DNA from: Populus alba
Lineage: Eukaryota > Streptophyta > Magnoliopsida > Malpighiales > Salicaceae
DNA length: 64,000 bases
Assembly: GCF_005239225.2 (NCBI RefSeq)
Contig: NC_133287.1
Span: 6,677,493-6,741,492, forward strand
Direction: 5' to 3'
Shown: piece by piece, positions 23,011 to 33,251 of the stretch
Position numbering within the stretch: position 1 is the first letter of the stretch
Layout of the letters: each line of letters begins with the position of its first letter
Translations under genes and position numbers: made by a program
The notes under the pieces: model-generated
What the model was told of the DNA's origin: nothing
The model's input: only the letters and a program-made list of their open reading frames with translations
The model's database searches: none

Positions 23011-23829
23011 GTTTCTAGGGTTTTCGGCCATAGAAAAAAAGTGGGGGAGATTATATATACATTGTAATCGCAATTTAGAACCATAATTTTATCATGTAAC
23101 CATTATTTTGAATCGTGATTGTTAAAAAATTATTATTTATAATCACATTAAACCGTGATTCAAAGTCTCTATTTTGATTTAAATTGCTATTTTGAATAGC
23201 TACTATTTAACAACAATGATACAAAACAACATTGATTTTGAAGCTATATTATTTCCTGGAATTTTTTCAAAATTGTATCATTTTCTAATTACTTTCTTCA
23301 AATTGTGTCGTTTTTTAAAAAAACTGAATTACGTGCCCGTTGCATTTCCCTTATGGAGAGGCCAGTGGGAGACATTATTATGTCTGCCAACGTTTATTTC
23401 TTTTCTTTTCTTTCCTGCTTTAATTATTATGTACGCAAATGTTTATTTGTTTTCTTTCTTCTCTTTTTCGCTTTCATTATTTGTCTGCCAATGTTTATTT
23501 CTTTCCTCCTCTTCTTATCTTATCTTATCTTTCTTGCTTTCTTTCTGTACTGTTAAAATGGCTTGGTTATCATGATCGTCTACAAATATCTGATGGAAAG
23601 TCAAGGCCCTACGATAGGGTCCTTCAATATTCCAAGTTGATTAGATGGTCCTCCAAATGTTTTTCCTTATAAGGACATCTTTTTTCTCCCATGCGTTGTG
23701 GAAAGGAAAGCCTCTGATTTAAGCATTTCTCTGTCATTGTGGAAAGCAAAGCCCGATACATGAGAATATTTTCTTCATTATATTCTTCTTTAATTTGGTT
23801 TTTTTTTTTTGTTTTTTTTATTAAAATAG

Positions 23830-23990
23830 ATGTTCGGTCTAGCTTGCACACATCTCGATTAATTCTATAAATCCTGAAATTAATAATCATTTAAGTCTTT
23901 ATTAACCATTATATTAGCAATCATATAACTTGAATCCGAGACTATTTGGGAAGTAAACTTTTTTTATTTCAAATTCTTACAACTATAACA
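23830..23990 (-). mobile_element. Diverged SINE remnant, minus strand
   Basis: The minus strand reads ATTAATCGAGATGTGTGCAA followed by GCTAGACCGAACATC and an A-rich tail. This is a mutated version of the 3' end of the SINE at 26197-27825 (ATTAGTCGGGGTACGCGCAA then GCTGGCCCGGACATC). The expected B-box position has GGATTCAAG. Target duplications were not found, so the limits are approximate. Confidence 0.5.
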
Positions 23991-24341
23991 CCTACTAAAT
24001 AATTAAAACAATTAGTTTTAGTCTAGATATAGATATAGTAGGGTTTTTTTATTTAAAAAAATAATGTAACATGGACGTCATATTTTATACAAAGAGTGTA
24101 TAAAAGTCCATCTTTTTTTTTCGTTCGTCGTATAATCAAGAAGATGTTTTTTTATCAGAGGTTAGATCTATTATCAAAACAATAATTTAGTTAAAAAATG
24201 AGGATACATTTTGGAAGACAAAACTTTCTTTGAAGAGAAGCGAATAAAAGCTGTATTCTTTCATAAAAAAAATCTTGTACAATTAAGAATTGACTTTTCA
24301 TTGTGTACAATATGCCAGAGTTAATTTTATTTTTATTTTTT

Positions 24342-24526
24342 ATACAACTGTTTAAAAGTTCTTCAGTCATGAATTTTTAATTAAAACTTGCTTTTTAAAT
24401 CATTATATGTTCTAATTTAAAAGCAATGTATCTGATATAAAAAAAATTAATAGTTTTATCAAAACAATAAAAATACATGAATAAGGAATATTACACCTTT
24501 TAGTTTTTATTCAATAAACATGTTAC
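24342..24526 (+). repeat. Direct repeat, copy 1
   Basis: Matches 25212-25412 over about 180 bp with scattered differences, for example TTAATTAAAACTTGCTTTTT in both. A third partial piece follows at about 24549-24605. AT-rich and non-coding. Confidence 0.65.
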
Positions 24527-25138
24527 TAATAAAAAAGAATATTTTGTTAAAAAATACATGAATAAGAAAAAAGGAATTTTGGCTAAAAAAGTAGTACACT
24601 TTTTTTCAGAAATTAAATCATTCTTTTTTTATAAATATTTATTTTAATTATCAACTAAAAAACAAATTTCCCCTGTAACGAATATTTATATTTAAATATC
24701 AAATTAAATATTTATATTTTCATCATGTTCATGCACCCTGCGAATGGACAAGATTAATATTCCAAAAACGCATGTTCAAGTATACCTACCGTGATTCTTT
24801 TTCAAAGTCAAGGTCAACCGGCTAATTAATTATACGAAAAAGGAGTTATAAATTAAATAATAACAAAGTAGTCATATGTCCCATTAATAGTTTCTTTGTA
24901 TGAAATTTCTTCGTGTCCGGTAAGTGTCATTTTTTTTCAAAACAATATATTAAATTTAGTGGATAAACAAGCATGCCTAGTTTTTTTTTTTTTTTAAAAG
25001 CTAGGGGCGCATGTCGGTTTTTTAGTTAGACATGCCTTATGTTTTTTACTATTTAATTATTTTATGAATAATATATATAATTTTAATATGCAGATTTTTT
25101 AAAAAAACTTTGCTCATGAATATTCATAAGAATAAAAT

Positions 25139-25166
25139 ATTTATTATTATTATTATTATTATTATG
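25139..25166 (+). repeat. (TTA)n microsatellite
   Basis: About nine TTA units between the two direct-repeat copies. Confidence 0.9.
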
Positions 25167-25211
25167 GCTAATTTTTATATGATTTTATTAAATTATTATT
25201 TTTTAGTTCTT

Positions 25212-25412
25212 AGACAACTATTTAAAAATTCTTGAGTCATGATTTCTTAATTAAAACTTGCTTTTTAAATCATGATATGTTTTAATTTAAAAACAATGTT
25301 TCTGATATAAGAAAAATATTTTTATCAAAACAATAAAAAAGAAATACATGAATAAGAAAAGGAAGTTTTGTTTAAAGATACACCTTTTAGTTTTTATTCA
25401 AAAAAACATGTT
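25212..25412 (+). repeat. Direct repeat, copy 2
   Basis: Second copy of 24342-24526. It ends with CACCTTTTAGTTTTTATTCA, as does the first copy. Confidence 0.65.
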
Positions 25413-26301
25413 TAAATTTCTTCAAATGACAAACTTGGATACCAATCATGAAGAGAAATTTCTTTGTATTTTTTTCTTTTTCCATATGTAATATGGAATC
25501 TAATGAAACCTCGAGGTCTTCATAAAGTTATGCTTTTGAATATTGATTACTGCTACAAATCAATGGGTTGTAGAGTCAAATTCTTACAATATCATTACTT
25601 GAATTAAAGAAAATAATGTTATCACGGCCTTGACACTTGCAAAGCGAATTTAATTATATTTTCAATATAGGATTTTTGTTTTTTTGAACATGATCATAAA
25701 AAGAATAATTATATTGCGAATCATTTGACCAAACAAAATGGTTGTTTGTTTATAGTTCATCAAATTATAAGTTTAGTTTTGTTAGTAATAACTTAACCTA
25801 TTAGGTTAAATTAATTTTTTGATATAATATTAAAGTCTTAATAACAAAGTGGTTATGAATTCAAATCTCACTATTTTTATTTATTTGATAAAAATTAAGT
25901 ATAAGATAGTATGAACCTATATAAATTTTAAATTTAAAGGACTTTCACTTAATATGGTATATTGATTCTTTAACATCTTCTTAGTATTGTTTTTCTTTTA
26001 ACTCTTCTCTTCTCTCTTCTTTCTTCTTTGTTATGATAGTTTTAAAAAATATAACAGTTGATTAATAAATCTCTTGTATTTATATATATAAAAAACATAT
26101 CATATCATCCAACCATCATCTATGACAGACCAATTGTTGTCGTCACACCACAATGACAGCTACATCACCACCAATACAATAAAAAAACCATGATAACCAT
26201 CTAGGTGGTGGCCCAGTGGTAAGAGTTTGGGACCAAGAGGTTTGCTCTCTCTGTGGTCTTAGATTCGAACCCTAGGTTGCTCATATGATGGCCACTAGAG
26301 G

Positions 26302-27726
26302 CAGGGGCGAAGTGAAGGGGAGGCAAGCAGGGGCCCGGGCCCCTGCAAGACTTTTTTTTTTTTCAGAGGTAAATCATTTTGAAACATGCAGTCTCTGGCT
26401 CTCTGCGCCTATGTGAGGCAGTGAAGAGTTGAAAAACAAAAGGTGAAAAAAATGGTCCCATAGCCGTGTAATTAATTAATGGATTGTGAACCAAAAAAAA
26501 CCTATATGGAAAGTAATGCCTACCGGGAAAAGAAAAAAATATATAAAGGGATCAATGTCTTTCTTGTCTTTTCTCTTCTTATAGACTACAAAATACAACC
26601 CTAATATAAATTGTTACAATTCCAACGCAGCCACCAAAACAAAAACAAGAGTAAAAATCCTAAATAGAATTTTTGTGCGGAAAAATTGAAGCAGAGTACT
26701 ATTTGATTTATCTCTCAGTAAACAAAACAAGGTATGTAATTGGATATCGATAACTCAAATTTAAAATATATTTTTATTTTGTTTTATGTTTATTAAGAAT
26801 TTAATAAGATTTTTTTTTATAATTTTTGCTTTTTTTTTCAAATTTGCTAGTTCTAACAATTGTTTTTTGAATTCTTGTTATAGTGATTTTTTATTCTAAT
26901 TAATTAGATATATTTTATTGGTTTGTTTTGATTATGCATGGATTTTTTTCTTATGTTTTGTTTTTAGCAGAGCCATCAAAATTATCAATTTTTTCTCACT
27001 ATATATGTTTTGATTTTAGGTTGAACCATGAACAAAATAACAAGAATTGATTCTTTTTTTGAAAAAAAAAAAGGAAAAATATTGATAGCTCACAGCCTAG
27101 TGAACCAACTCCAAGTAATGTTGAAGTTATGGTTGAGCAGCCTCTATGTACTTCAGTTTACAAAGAACCTGCGCTGATTGATGAGCAGCCTCTTACTAGA
27201 ATTGATATTGCTCATTTAATTAGAGATCCAAGCAATCGTCCTCAAATTTGGGAATACCCGGTTAATCAACAAGATGAAATTCGAAGGGCATACATTAATT
27301 TGGGGCCATATCAACCTTTGATGTCTGAATATCCGCTAACTGGTAATAAACATCCTCGTCGATTTCAGTCTCATTGGTTCAAAAGTTATCCGTGGCTTGA
27401 ATATTCAGAGAAAAATACTGCATTTTGTTTCCCTTGCTATTTATTTTCAAGTAAACCATCTGAAAAGCCAGGATCAGACACATTTACTATTTTATTTCAA
27501 AGTTTATTAAACATAAATAATGTTTCGTTTTAGTTAATGCTTCTTATATATTTTGTATGTTTGTATTTAATAGGTACAAAGATTATTATATATTTTGTAA
27601 TACGTTCTTTAAATAAAACTAAATCAAGTAGTTTTTATTTTATTTTTACTTCTTATATATAATAAATTAAAAATATATATTATATTTTTTGGCCCCCCCT
27701 AACAAATAATCCTAGTTCCGCCCCTG
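26302..27726 (+). mobile_element. Truncated hAT transposon nested in a SINE
   Basis: Starts CAGGGGCGAAGTG and ends AGTTCCGCCCCTG, so the outer 8 bp are perfect inverted repeats; GC-rich GGGCCC blocks sit just inside both ends. The flanking octamers are ACTAGAGG (26294-26301) and ACTGGAGG (27727-27734), an 8-bp target duplication with one mismatch, as expected for hAT. At 1,425 bp it is far shorter than an autonomous element and keeps only the N-terminal part of a transposase gene. Confidence 0.85.
27028..27533 (+). pseudogene. hAT transposase N-terminal fragment (TTF-type zinc finger)
   Basis: An ATG at 27028 opens MNKITRIDSFFEKK, the usual start of plant TTF-zinc-finger hAT transposases. 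A run of A (27062-27072) shifts the frame, which resumes at 27129 and reads DPSNRPQIWEYPVNQQDEIR, AYINLGPYQP, HPRRFQSHWFKSYPWLEYS and AFCFPCYLF. The last two contain the Trp and Cys residues of the TTF finger. After GSDTFT the frame leaves the family and stops at 27533, so the catalytic RNase H-like core and the dimerisation domain are missing. It lies inside the hAT element at 26302-27726 and cannot encode an active enzyme. Confidence 0.8.
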
Positions 27727-27825
27727 ACTGGAGGCTTACATGGTCGTTAACTTCATGGCCTGTGGGATTAGTCGGGGTACGCGCAAGCTGGCCCGGACAT
27801 CCATGTTAAACTTTAAAAAAAAAAA

Positions 27826-27922
27826 CCATGATAAAGAAAACCATGATCGCAACATTATATTGTGCCTCGTTACCCATGATAAGGAAAACCATGATCGCAA
27901 CATTATATTGTGCCTCGTTACC
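27826..27922 (+). repeat. 48-bp tandem duplication
   Basis: Two nearly identical 48-bp units (CCATGATAARGAAAACCATG… ending GTGCCTCGTTAC) sit directly at the SINE's 3' target duplication and end just before the TATA box of the peptide gene. The units overlap the CCATGATAA of the target site. Confidence 0.85.
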
Positions 27923-27932
27923 GTGTTTCACG

Positions 27933-27947
27933 TTTATATATATATAG
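27933..27947 (+). promoter_or_regulatory. TATA box of the small peptide gene
   Basis: TTTATATATATATAG lies about 155 bp upstream of the ATG at 28101 and is followed by a C/T-rich leader (CACACCTCCTCCTCC) as in many plant 5' untranslated regions. Confidence 0.55.
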
Positions 27948-28100
27948 ACCCACACCTCCTCCTCCATTTTCGTTATAACACCAGCCAGCTAATCCTCTCC
28001 ATCTTTATAACCGCCGCCCTGCATCTTGTAACTAGTTAACTCTCCATACATACCAAAACATTTTATTCCCTAAAATTCCCAGTTTCTTTTCGTGTCATAA

Positions 28101-28274
28101 ATGGGGTCTCAAAGAAATAATCAATACTTGACAATGATACTCTTTGTTACCTTTTTTTTCCTATCCTGTTCCCAGCGAATTCTGGCAGCGAGGCTATTAA
28201 TAGGGAAACCTTGCGGTTCTGTATGTGAATATGGGCGCAAGTGTTGCCATGGTGGCGGTCCTCCTATGATATGA
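28101..28274 (+). CDS. Small secreted cysteine-containing peptide (57 aa)
   Basis: The frame MGSQRNNQYLTMILFVTFFF begins with a polar N-terminus and then a strong hydrophobic core ending LSCSQRILAA, a typical signal peptide with cleavage expected near residue 30. The mature part is about 27 residues, basic and glycine-rich, with four Cys in PCGSVC and KCC, ending GGPPMI. It is a relative of the frame at 32445-32666: the signal region and about 20 bp before the ATG (TTTTCGTGTCATAAATGG) are conserved, which supports expression from this start. A TATA box lies upstream. I do not recognise a named family; a secreted signalling or defence-type peptide is an inference. Confidence 0.65.
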   Translation: MGSQRNNQYLTMILFVTFFFLSCSQRILAARLLIGKPCGSVCEYGRKCCHGGGPPMI

Positions 28275-29780
28275 CTTGGGAGGAGTGGGGTGGTTTGAGC
28301 TATAGTTAAATTATGGATGAATAATCTAGGGTCGGTTTTCCTTATACTTGCCAGCAAGTAACTTGGAATGCATAGCTGCCCTTAGTGTTGACTTTTTTTT
28401 TCTTTTTTTTTTTATCCATGGTTTGTTGCTCGTAGTGGTTGCTTATTTTGACCATGTTCTTGTTTTGGTTGTCTATTCTCTCCCTTAAAAAGGCTCCCTT
28501 TCTCTTTAAATTAAATCTTGAAATCTAAATTCGAGTTTTAGTGCTGTTTTAATTCCATTCAAAATAACAAATGGGAAGGTGATGAGAGAAGAAAAAGGAA
28601 AAAGGAAAGATGAAAAGATAAAGGAAGAGAGGTAATCATGATCCTGAAACCAACGCCCATGTATGAATAAAGAGTAGCAAGACCGTAGAAGGAAAGGAAA
28701 TTCCAGACAGTAGCCAGATAGAAAATGTCAATTTTCAGCTTAATCAAGCATACAGCTCGATCCCTCATTAGTTGACATAAATTTAATATTAGCAATATAT
28801 ATAAGGCTTCCCTTTTGACCCCATGAATACGCTGTTGATGATATATATATGATGCTTTCATAGCCATGTTTTTTTTTTTTTTTTTTTTATAATCTTCATG
28901 CAGGTAACCAAATCGACAAGCTCAGCCTTTTCTTTAGGTTTCTTGTTTCTAATTGATCGTTTGGGCTTTGTAGATATGTATTGTGGAATAGTGAAGAAGA
29001 AGAAGAAGATGACTTTTTCTCAATTTGATAGTTTAGTATTATTTGAATTATTAATTCTATATAGGACATGTTTCCTTAAAAATAATAAACCTCTCTAAGC
29101 TCCCTATCTTTTCAGGACAACCATAAAATAAATCCATCCTCTCACTCTCCTGCCAACTCTCTTCTTATCTCCCTCCAGTCTTCTACGATTTAAAAGCATT
29201 TTATTATTATTATTATTACACACTTACTTTAGTTTCAAATCAATTTGCGAGTCGTTTCATGACAAATTCATAACTTGGACATTCAAGTTTTTTTTATCTT
29301 CCTAGTATATAATCAAGAAATAGTCGAAAGTTTTAGCCCTTACTTCTAATAATTAACCTCAACTACATATATCATTCTGCACAAGAAAAAGAATAACTTT
29401 ATACTACATTTATATTCCCACTAGATAAGTCCAGATTGAATATTTTTTATGGTGCAAGAGTCATTGTATTGAAGCCCAACTGAGGCTATATATATAGTAT
29501 AACCGCTGCATGTCACAGGTAAGAATAGAAAATACAAAGTCAGATGAATTTCTTACACAATTTGTATTTAAAAAAAAATAAAACATTAATAAAATTATTT
29601 TAAGGATCTTCGAAAAACTTTTAATATTTAAGATATGAGAAAGTAAGAAACTTGCAAGAAAAGAAACAAATTAAGTCAAAAAGATTTATGAAGATATGTT
29701 ATTTAAAAAAAAAAAAAAGTTAAACATAATGAAGCATTGAGGATTTTCTCTTTTGAAATTCGCATCGTCTGTCGATGAGT
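28275..29780. other. Intergenic, no gene supported
   Basis: The first part is the probable 3' untranslated region of the peptide gene. A short TA-rich motif at 28838-28847, a long T run at 28868-28887 and a GAA microsatellite near 28994-29008 are visible. No convincing frame. Confidence 0.45.
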
Positions 29781-29783
29781 CTT

Positions 29784-29911
29784 GAATTATTTGCAGTAAA
29801 AGAAACCACAGCATGCATGAACTCATGCTTGGCAGTTCAATTTTCAATGGGGTCTATCTTAGAGATTTAAGTAGTGACGAAATGGCTTGGAGTGATCCTC
29901 CATTGATACAC
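29784..29911 (-). pseudogene. 5' fragment of a second LRR-kinase copy
   Basis: This segment matches 32089-32215 (the 5' leader and first codons of the LRR receptor gene) over about 125 bp with only a few differences. It includes the ATG that opens MSSC and the LWFLLLQIIQ signal-peptide core. The similarity ends after that core, and the copy lacks the TATA box. On the minus strand it lies directly downstream of the truncated kinase domain, so it is the 5' end of a tandem copy fused to the 3' end of the first. Confidence 0.8.
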
Positions 29912-32130
29912 AGACCCAGAACTACCGGAACCGATTAAATTGAACACTTTCACAGCAACAACAACTCCATCCAATGCGAGAACTCCTTTATACACAGACC
30001 CAGAACTACCGGAACCGATTAAATTGTCAAAAGAGAATCCATTAGTTGCTTGACGAAGGTCTTCATAGGTTACCCTTCGGAATGGCGCCTCACATGACAA
30101 ATTTGAAGTGAGCTCATTTTTTTTTTTTTCAAGCGACACAAAAACAAAAAAGAGGTCATCAAGATTAATCCGATAAAGCCAAAAGAAATAGTGACTCCCA
30201 ATATTAGCTTGGTAGAAGATTTTGGCTTTGACTTGGAAGTGCATGTGGACAGATTCAACTCAAGTATTCCTCCACAAAGATTCTTGTTCCCTGAAACTGA
30301 AACAGCACTTGCATTCTGAAAGACACCATGCACAGGCACCTCTCCTTCAAGGTCATTAAATGACAGATCCAAACTCTTCAACAGCATCAAGGCTCCCAAA
30401 AACTTGGGAATTTGGCAAGTCAAGTTGTTGTAAGAGAGATTAAGATCTTGAAGTGCTCTCAAGGAACTCAAAGACTCAGAAATGAGGCCTTGGAAGAAGT
30501 TTCCATCCAAATACAAATGTTCCAAACTCGTACACCTGCCAAGACTTGCGGGAATTTCCCCTGATAGCCTGTTTTTGGAGATGTCCACGTATCCAAGATT
30601 CGCTAACTCACCAACTTCAGAGGGCAAGGAACCCGTCAATTGATTTTCAGAGAGGACGAGATAGGTTGACAGGGATGAAATGCTAATGACCTCTTTCGGT
30701 ATGGGACCACTCAGACTATTTTGGGAGAGAACCAAGAGCACCAAGTTCCGGCAGTTTCCAAGACTTGGCGGGATGCTTCCTTGTAAATTATTTTGATCGA
30801 AATCAATTTGCATCAATGAGGTAATGTTCCCTAAAGATGAAGGTATGCTCCCTGACAATTTGTTTTCATTAAGAAACAAATCACCTAAATTTTGTAATTT
30901 ACCAATAGAATTTGGTACACTGCCAGTCAATTGATTTGCCTCAAAACCCAGAGCTTCCAAGCTTATGAGATATCCAATGCCGTCAGGAATACTTCCTCGT
31001 ATTAGATTGCTTCCAAAAGTCATCTCCTTGAGCTTTGTTGAGAAGTTGCTAATTATAGCAGGCAGCACCCCTCCAAAATTATTGTCGTTTATGGCTAGAG
31101 ATTCCAGCTTGCTGGTGTTTGAGAGGGTATAGAGAAAGGACAAATCATCATCCTCATCGTTTCCAAGATCATTTTCTTGTACTGAAAGCACCCTTAGATC
31201 AGGCATGTTTGCTAATGTAGGAACTTTTCCGGTGAATTTGTTGGATGATAGATAAATATGAGTAATTTTTGAAGCATTTAAGAGCGTTTGTGGAATCAAT
31301 CCACTGAGTAGATTGCCGTGAACGGCAAGAAATTCAAGATTTGGAAGAGTTAGGCCTATGTTTGGAGGAAGTGTACCATGAAATTGGTTATAAGGCAGAG
31401 AGAAACGAATGAGCGAAGATAAATTATACAGGGAGGGAGGGATTGTACCACTCAGATGATTTGAGCCGAGGGCAAAGAAGTTCAATCTTTTCAATTTCCC
31501 AATAATATTGGGAACACCCCCTTGCAAGTTATTCTTTGTTCCAACAATTTTAACAATAGATGAAAGATTCTCAAAAGAAAGTGGTATCTTGCCATCTAAA
31601 TTGTTATTTCTAAAAATAAATACCTGCAACTTTGATAACAATCCAAGTCCTGGAGGAAGGTTGCCAGAAAGATTGTTTCCCTCGAAATTAAGGTTCATGA
31701 GATTCGAACAACGAGAAATATTAACAGGGACTTCGCCACTGAAAGAGTTGTTCCCAAGGACCAACTTCTCTAGCCGAACCAAACGACCTACTTCTTGGGG
31801 GATCGTATTGCTGAAACTGTTGTTTTCCAGGCTTATTAGCCTAAGAAAACTCAAGTTCCCAATGTGTGGAGATAGGCGGCCCACTAGTTGGCTGGAGCGT
31901 AGGTCAAGCTCTATGACTCTTTGATGTCGTTTCCCGCATGTGACTCCTGACCACTGGCAGAAGTGTAAGGATTCATTCCATGAGCTCAGTTTGTTAGTGG
32001 GATCTGAAAGGTGAGCCTTGAAAGCTAGTAGCGAGAGTCTGTCTGTCTCAAGTCCTCCTCTAGGTAATGAGAAAGAGAAAGAGTATTGAATTATTTGCAG
32101 TAAAAGAAACCACAGGATGCATGAACTCAT
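29906..32130 (-). pseudogene. LRR-XII receptor kinase (EFR/Xa21 type), frameshifted and truncated
   Basis: From the ATG at 32130: signal peptide (residues 1-23), LRRNT cap (DRLSLLAFKAHLSDP … CQWSGVTC), roughly 20 extracellular leucine-rich repeats of the LxxLxLxxNxLxGxIP class, a Cys pair cap (NLCGG…STC) and a transmembrane helix ([17 protein letters not shown]). The frame then slips in a 13-base A run (plus strand 30117-30129) and would stop at 30070. In the other frame the juxtamembrane and first kinase lobe continue: [30 protein letters not shown] and VVVAVKVF, so the P-loop and the VAVK lysine are present. The P-loop segment [12 protein letters not shown] is then repeated and the kinase ends, with no catalytic or activation segment. 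Subfamily XII members such as EFR and FLS2 perceive microbial peptides; this copy could at most make a receptor-like protein. Confidence 0.85.
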
Positions 32131-32216
32131 GCTTGGCAGTTCAATTTTCAATGGGGGTCTGTCTTAGAGATTCAAGTAGTGACGAAATGGCTTGGAGTGA
32201 TCCTCCATTGATACAG

Positions 32217-32226
32217 CTATATATAG
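32217..32226 (-). promoter_or_regulatory. TATA box of the LRR receptor gene
   Basis: CTATATATAG lies about 87 bp upstream of the ATG at 32130. It is the only TATA element in the short interval between this gene and the divergent peptide gene. Confidence 0.5.
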
Positions 32227-32444
32227 GAAAGGAATGAATGGGATTCTTAAGATGGATTCTGACAAATTTTATTCTGTTCATCAACGAACATCATTAAGCT
32301 CCACTCCACACACACACTAACTCCACTACGTTTGAATTGCCTCAAGAGAATGTCCATGAGGTTCAAAGTAAATTAACGTGTAACATGGCATCGAACCCAA
32401 AAATACTCTTTCTTAAAAGTCCCAGCTTTTTTTTCGTGTCATAA

Positions 32445-32666
32445 ATGGATTCTAAAAGAAAATATAATCAATACTTGACAATAATACTCTTTCTTACCAT
32501 TATTTTTGTATCATGTTCCAACCCAATAATGGCAGCGAGGCCATCAGGGAGTGATGATCATCAGCTTGGAGATTATGCTGGTAATCATGACAACGGGCCT
32601 TGTAACTCATGCCTATATGTACCCAGAAGACTTGGTAGATGCAGAATTGGTGTACCTCCAGTTTGA
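32445..32666 (+). CDS. Small secreted peptide, paralogue of the 28101 peptide (73 aa)
   Basis: The N-terminus MDSKRKYNQYLTIILFLTII continues FVSCSNPIMAARPSG, a signal peptide with likely cleavage after the AA near residue 31. The mature part is about 42 residues: a polar DDHQLGDYAGNHDN linker, then PCNSCLYVPRRLGRCRIG and a PPV end, with three Cys. Nucleotide similarity to the gene at 28101 covers the last ~20 bp of the leader, the start codon and the signal peptide; the mature parts share only the PC…C…RxC…PP pattern. It is transcribed divergently from the broken LRR receptor 315 bp away. No named family is recognised. Confidence 0.6.
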   Translation: MDSKRKYNQYLTIILFLTIIFVSCSNPIMAARPSGSDDHQLGDYAGNHDNGPCNSCLYVPRRLGRCRIGVPPV

Positions 32667-32864
32667 CGTCGTAAAATGATGAATGAATAATCCAGGGAGG
32701 TTTTCCCTTGTACTTCCCAATGTTTTACTGTTTTTACCCATGGTTTTAGCTTTCTTTTGCCTTTGAGGAATGCTAATTATTTCTGTGTCTTCTGCTGGTT
32801 TGAGTTACTTATTTTTTTGGATCTTGTTTTAGTGGTGTGTGTATATGTTTGTTAATTTGATAGC

Positions 32865-33000
32865 GGTTATTTTTTAAAAATTATTTTTGACGTCAGCATA
32901 TAAAAATGATCTAACATCATAAAAAAATTAAAATAAAAAAAAAATTAATTTTTTTAAAAAATATATTAAAAATACAAAAAATAAACGAGTTCTAAATTTT
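32865..33000 (+). repeat. Copy of the dispersed AT-rich repeat
   Basis: TTTAAAAATTATTTTTGACG followed by TCAGCATATAAAAATGATCT matches the repeat core at 2740-2830. Confidence 0.5.
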
Positions 33001-33251
33001 ATTTAATAAATGGCATTTTGGATTCAGGGAAATCCAATAACTCAGTCTGTTAAAGATGTAATATGAATAATAATGAATTTATTAGATGATGTACATAAGT
33101 TCCGGTATATCAAAAAAAACACTTTAGCAAATTCTTTTATATATGATACATCAAATTGAGCAACAGGATGTGTCTAGAATTGTTTCTTGCCGACTTACAT
33201 GCATCCTACTATATTTATTTGTCTGGCAAAACCAAAGATTGGGTCAGTTAA

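Larger units (their letters stand above)
26197..27825 (+). mobile_element. tRNA-derived SINE interrupted by a hAT element
   Basis: The SINE head (26197-26301) has an A-box-like TGGCCCAGTGGTAAGAG and a B-box-like GATTCGAACCC. Its tail (27735-27825) has ATTAGTCGGGGTACGCGCAA, GCTGGCCCGGAC and a poly-A. The 16-bp sequence AAAAAAACCATGATAA stands before the head (26181-26196) and after the tail (27819-27834), a target duplication bracketing the whole nested structure. Without the 1.4-kb insertion the SINE would be about 196 bp. The intact flanking duplication proves the two halves are one element. Confidence 0.85.

Noticed and set aside
23192..23672. Overlapping frames of 77-127 codons
   Set aside because: TTTCTTTT-rich sequence with no domain, no start context and three frames open by composition.
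26205..26280. tRNA-like A and B boxes
   Set aside because: They belong to a SINE; no cloverleaf or CCA-proximal acceptor stem can be formed.
31508..31924. 138-codon plus-strand frame
   Set aside because: Antisense shadow of the leucine-rich repeat region; the regular repeat keeps the opposite strand open.
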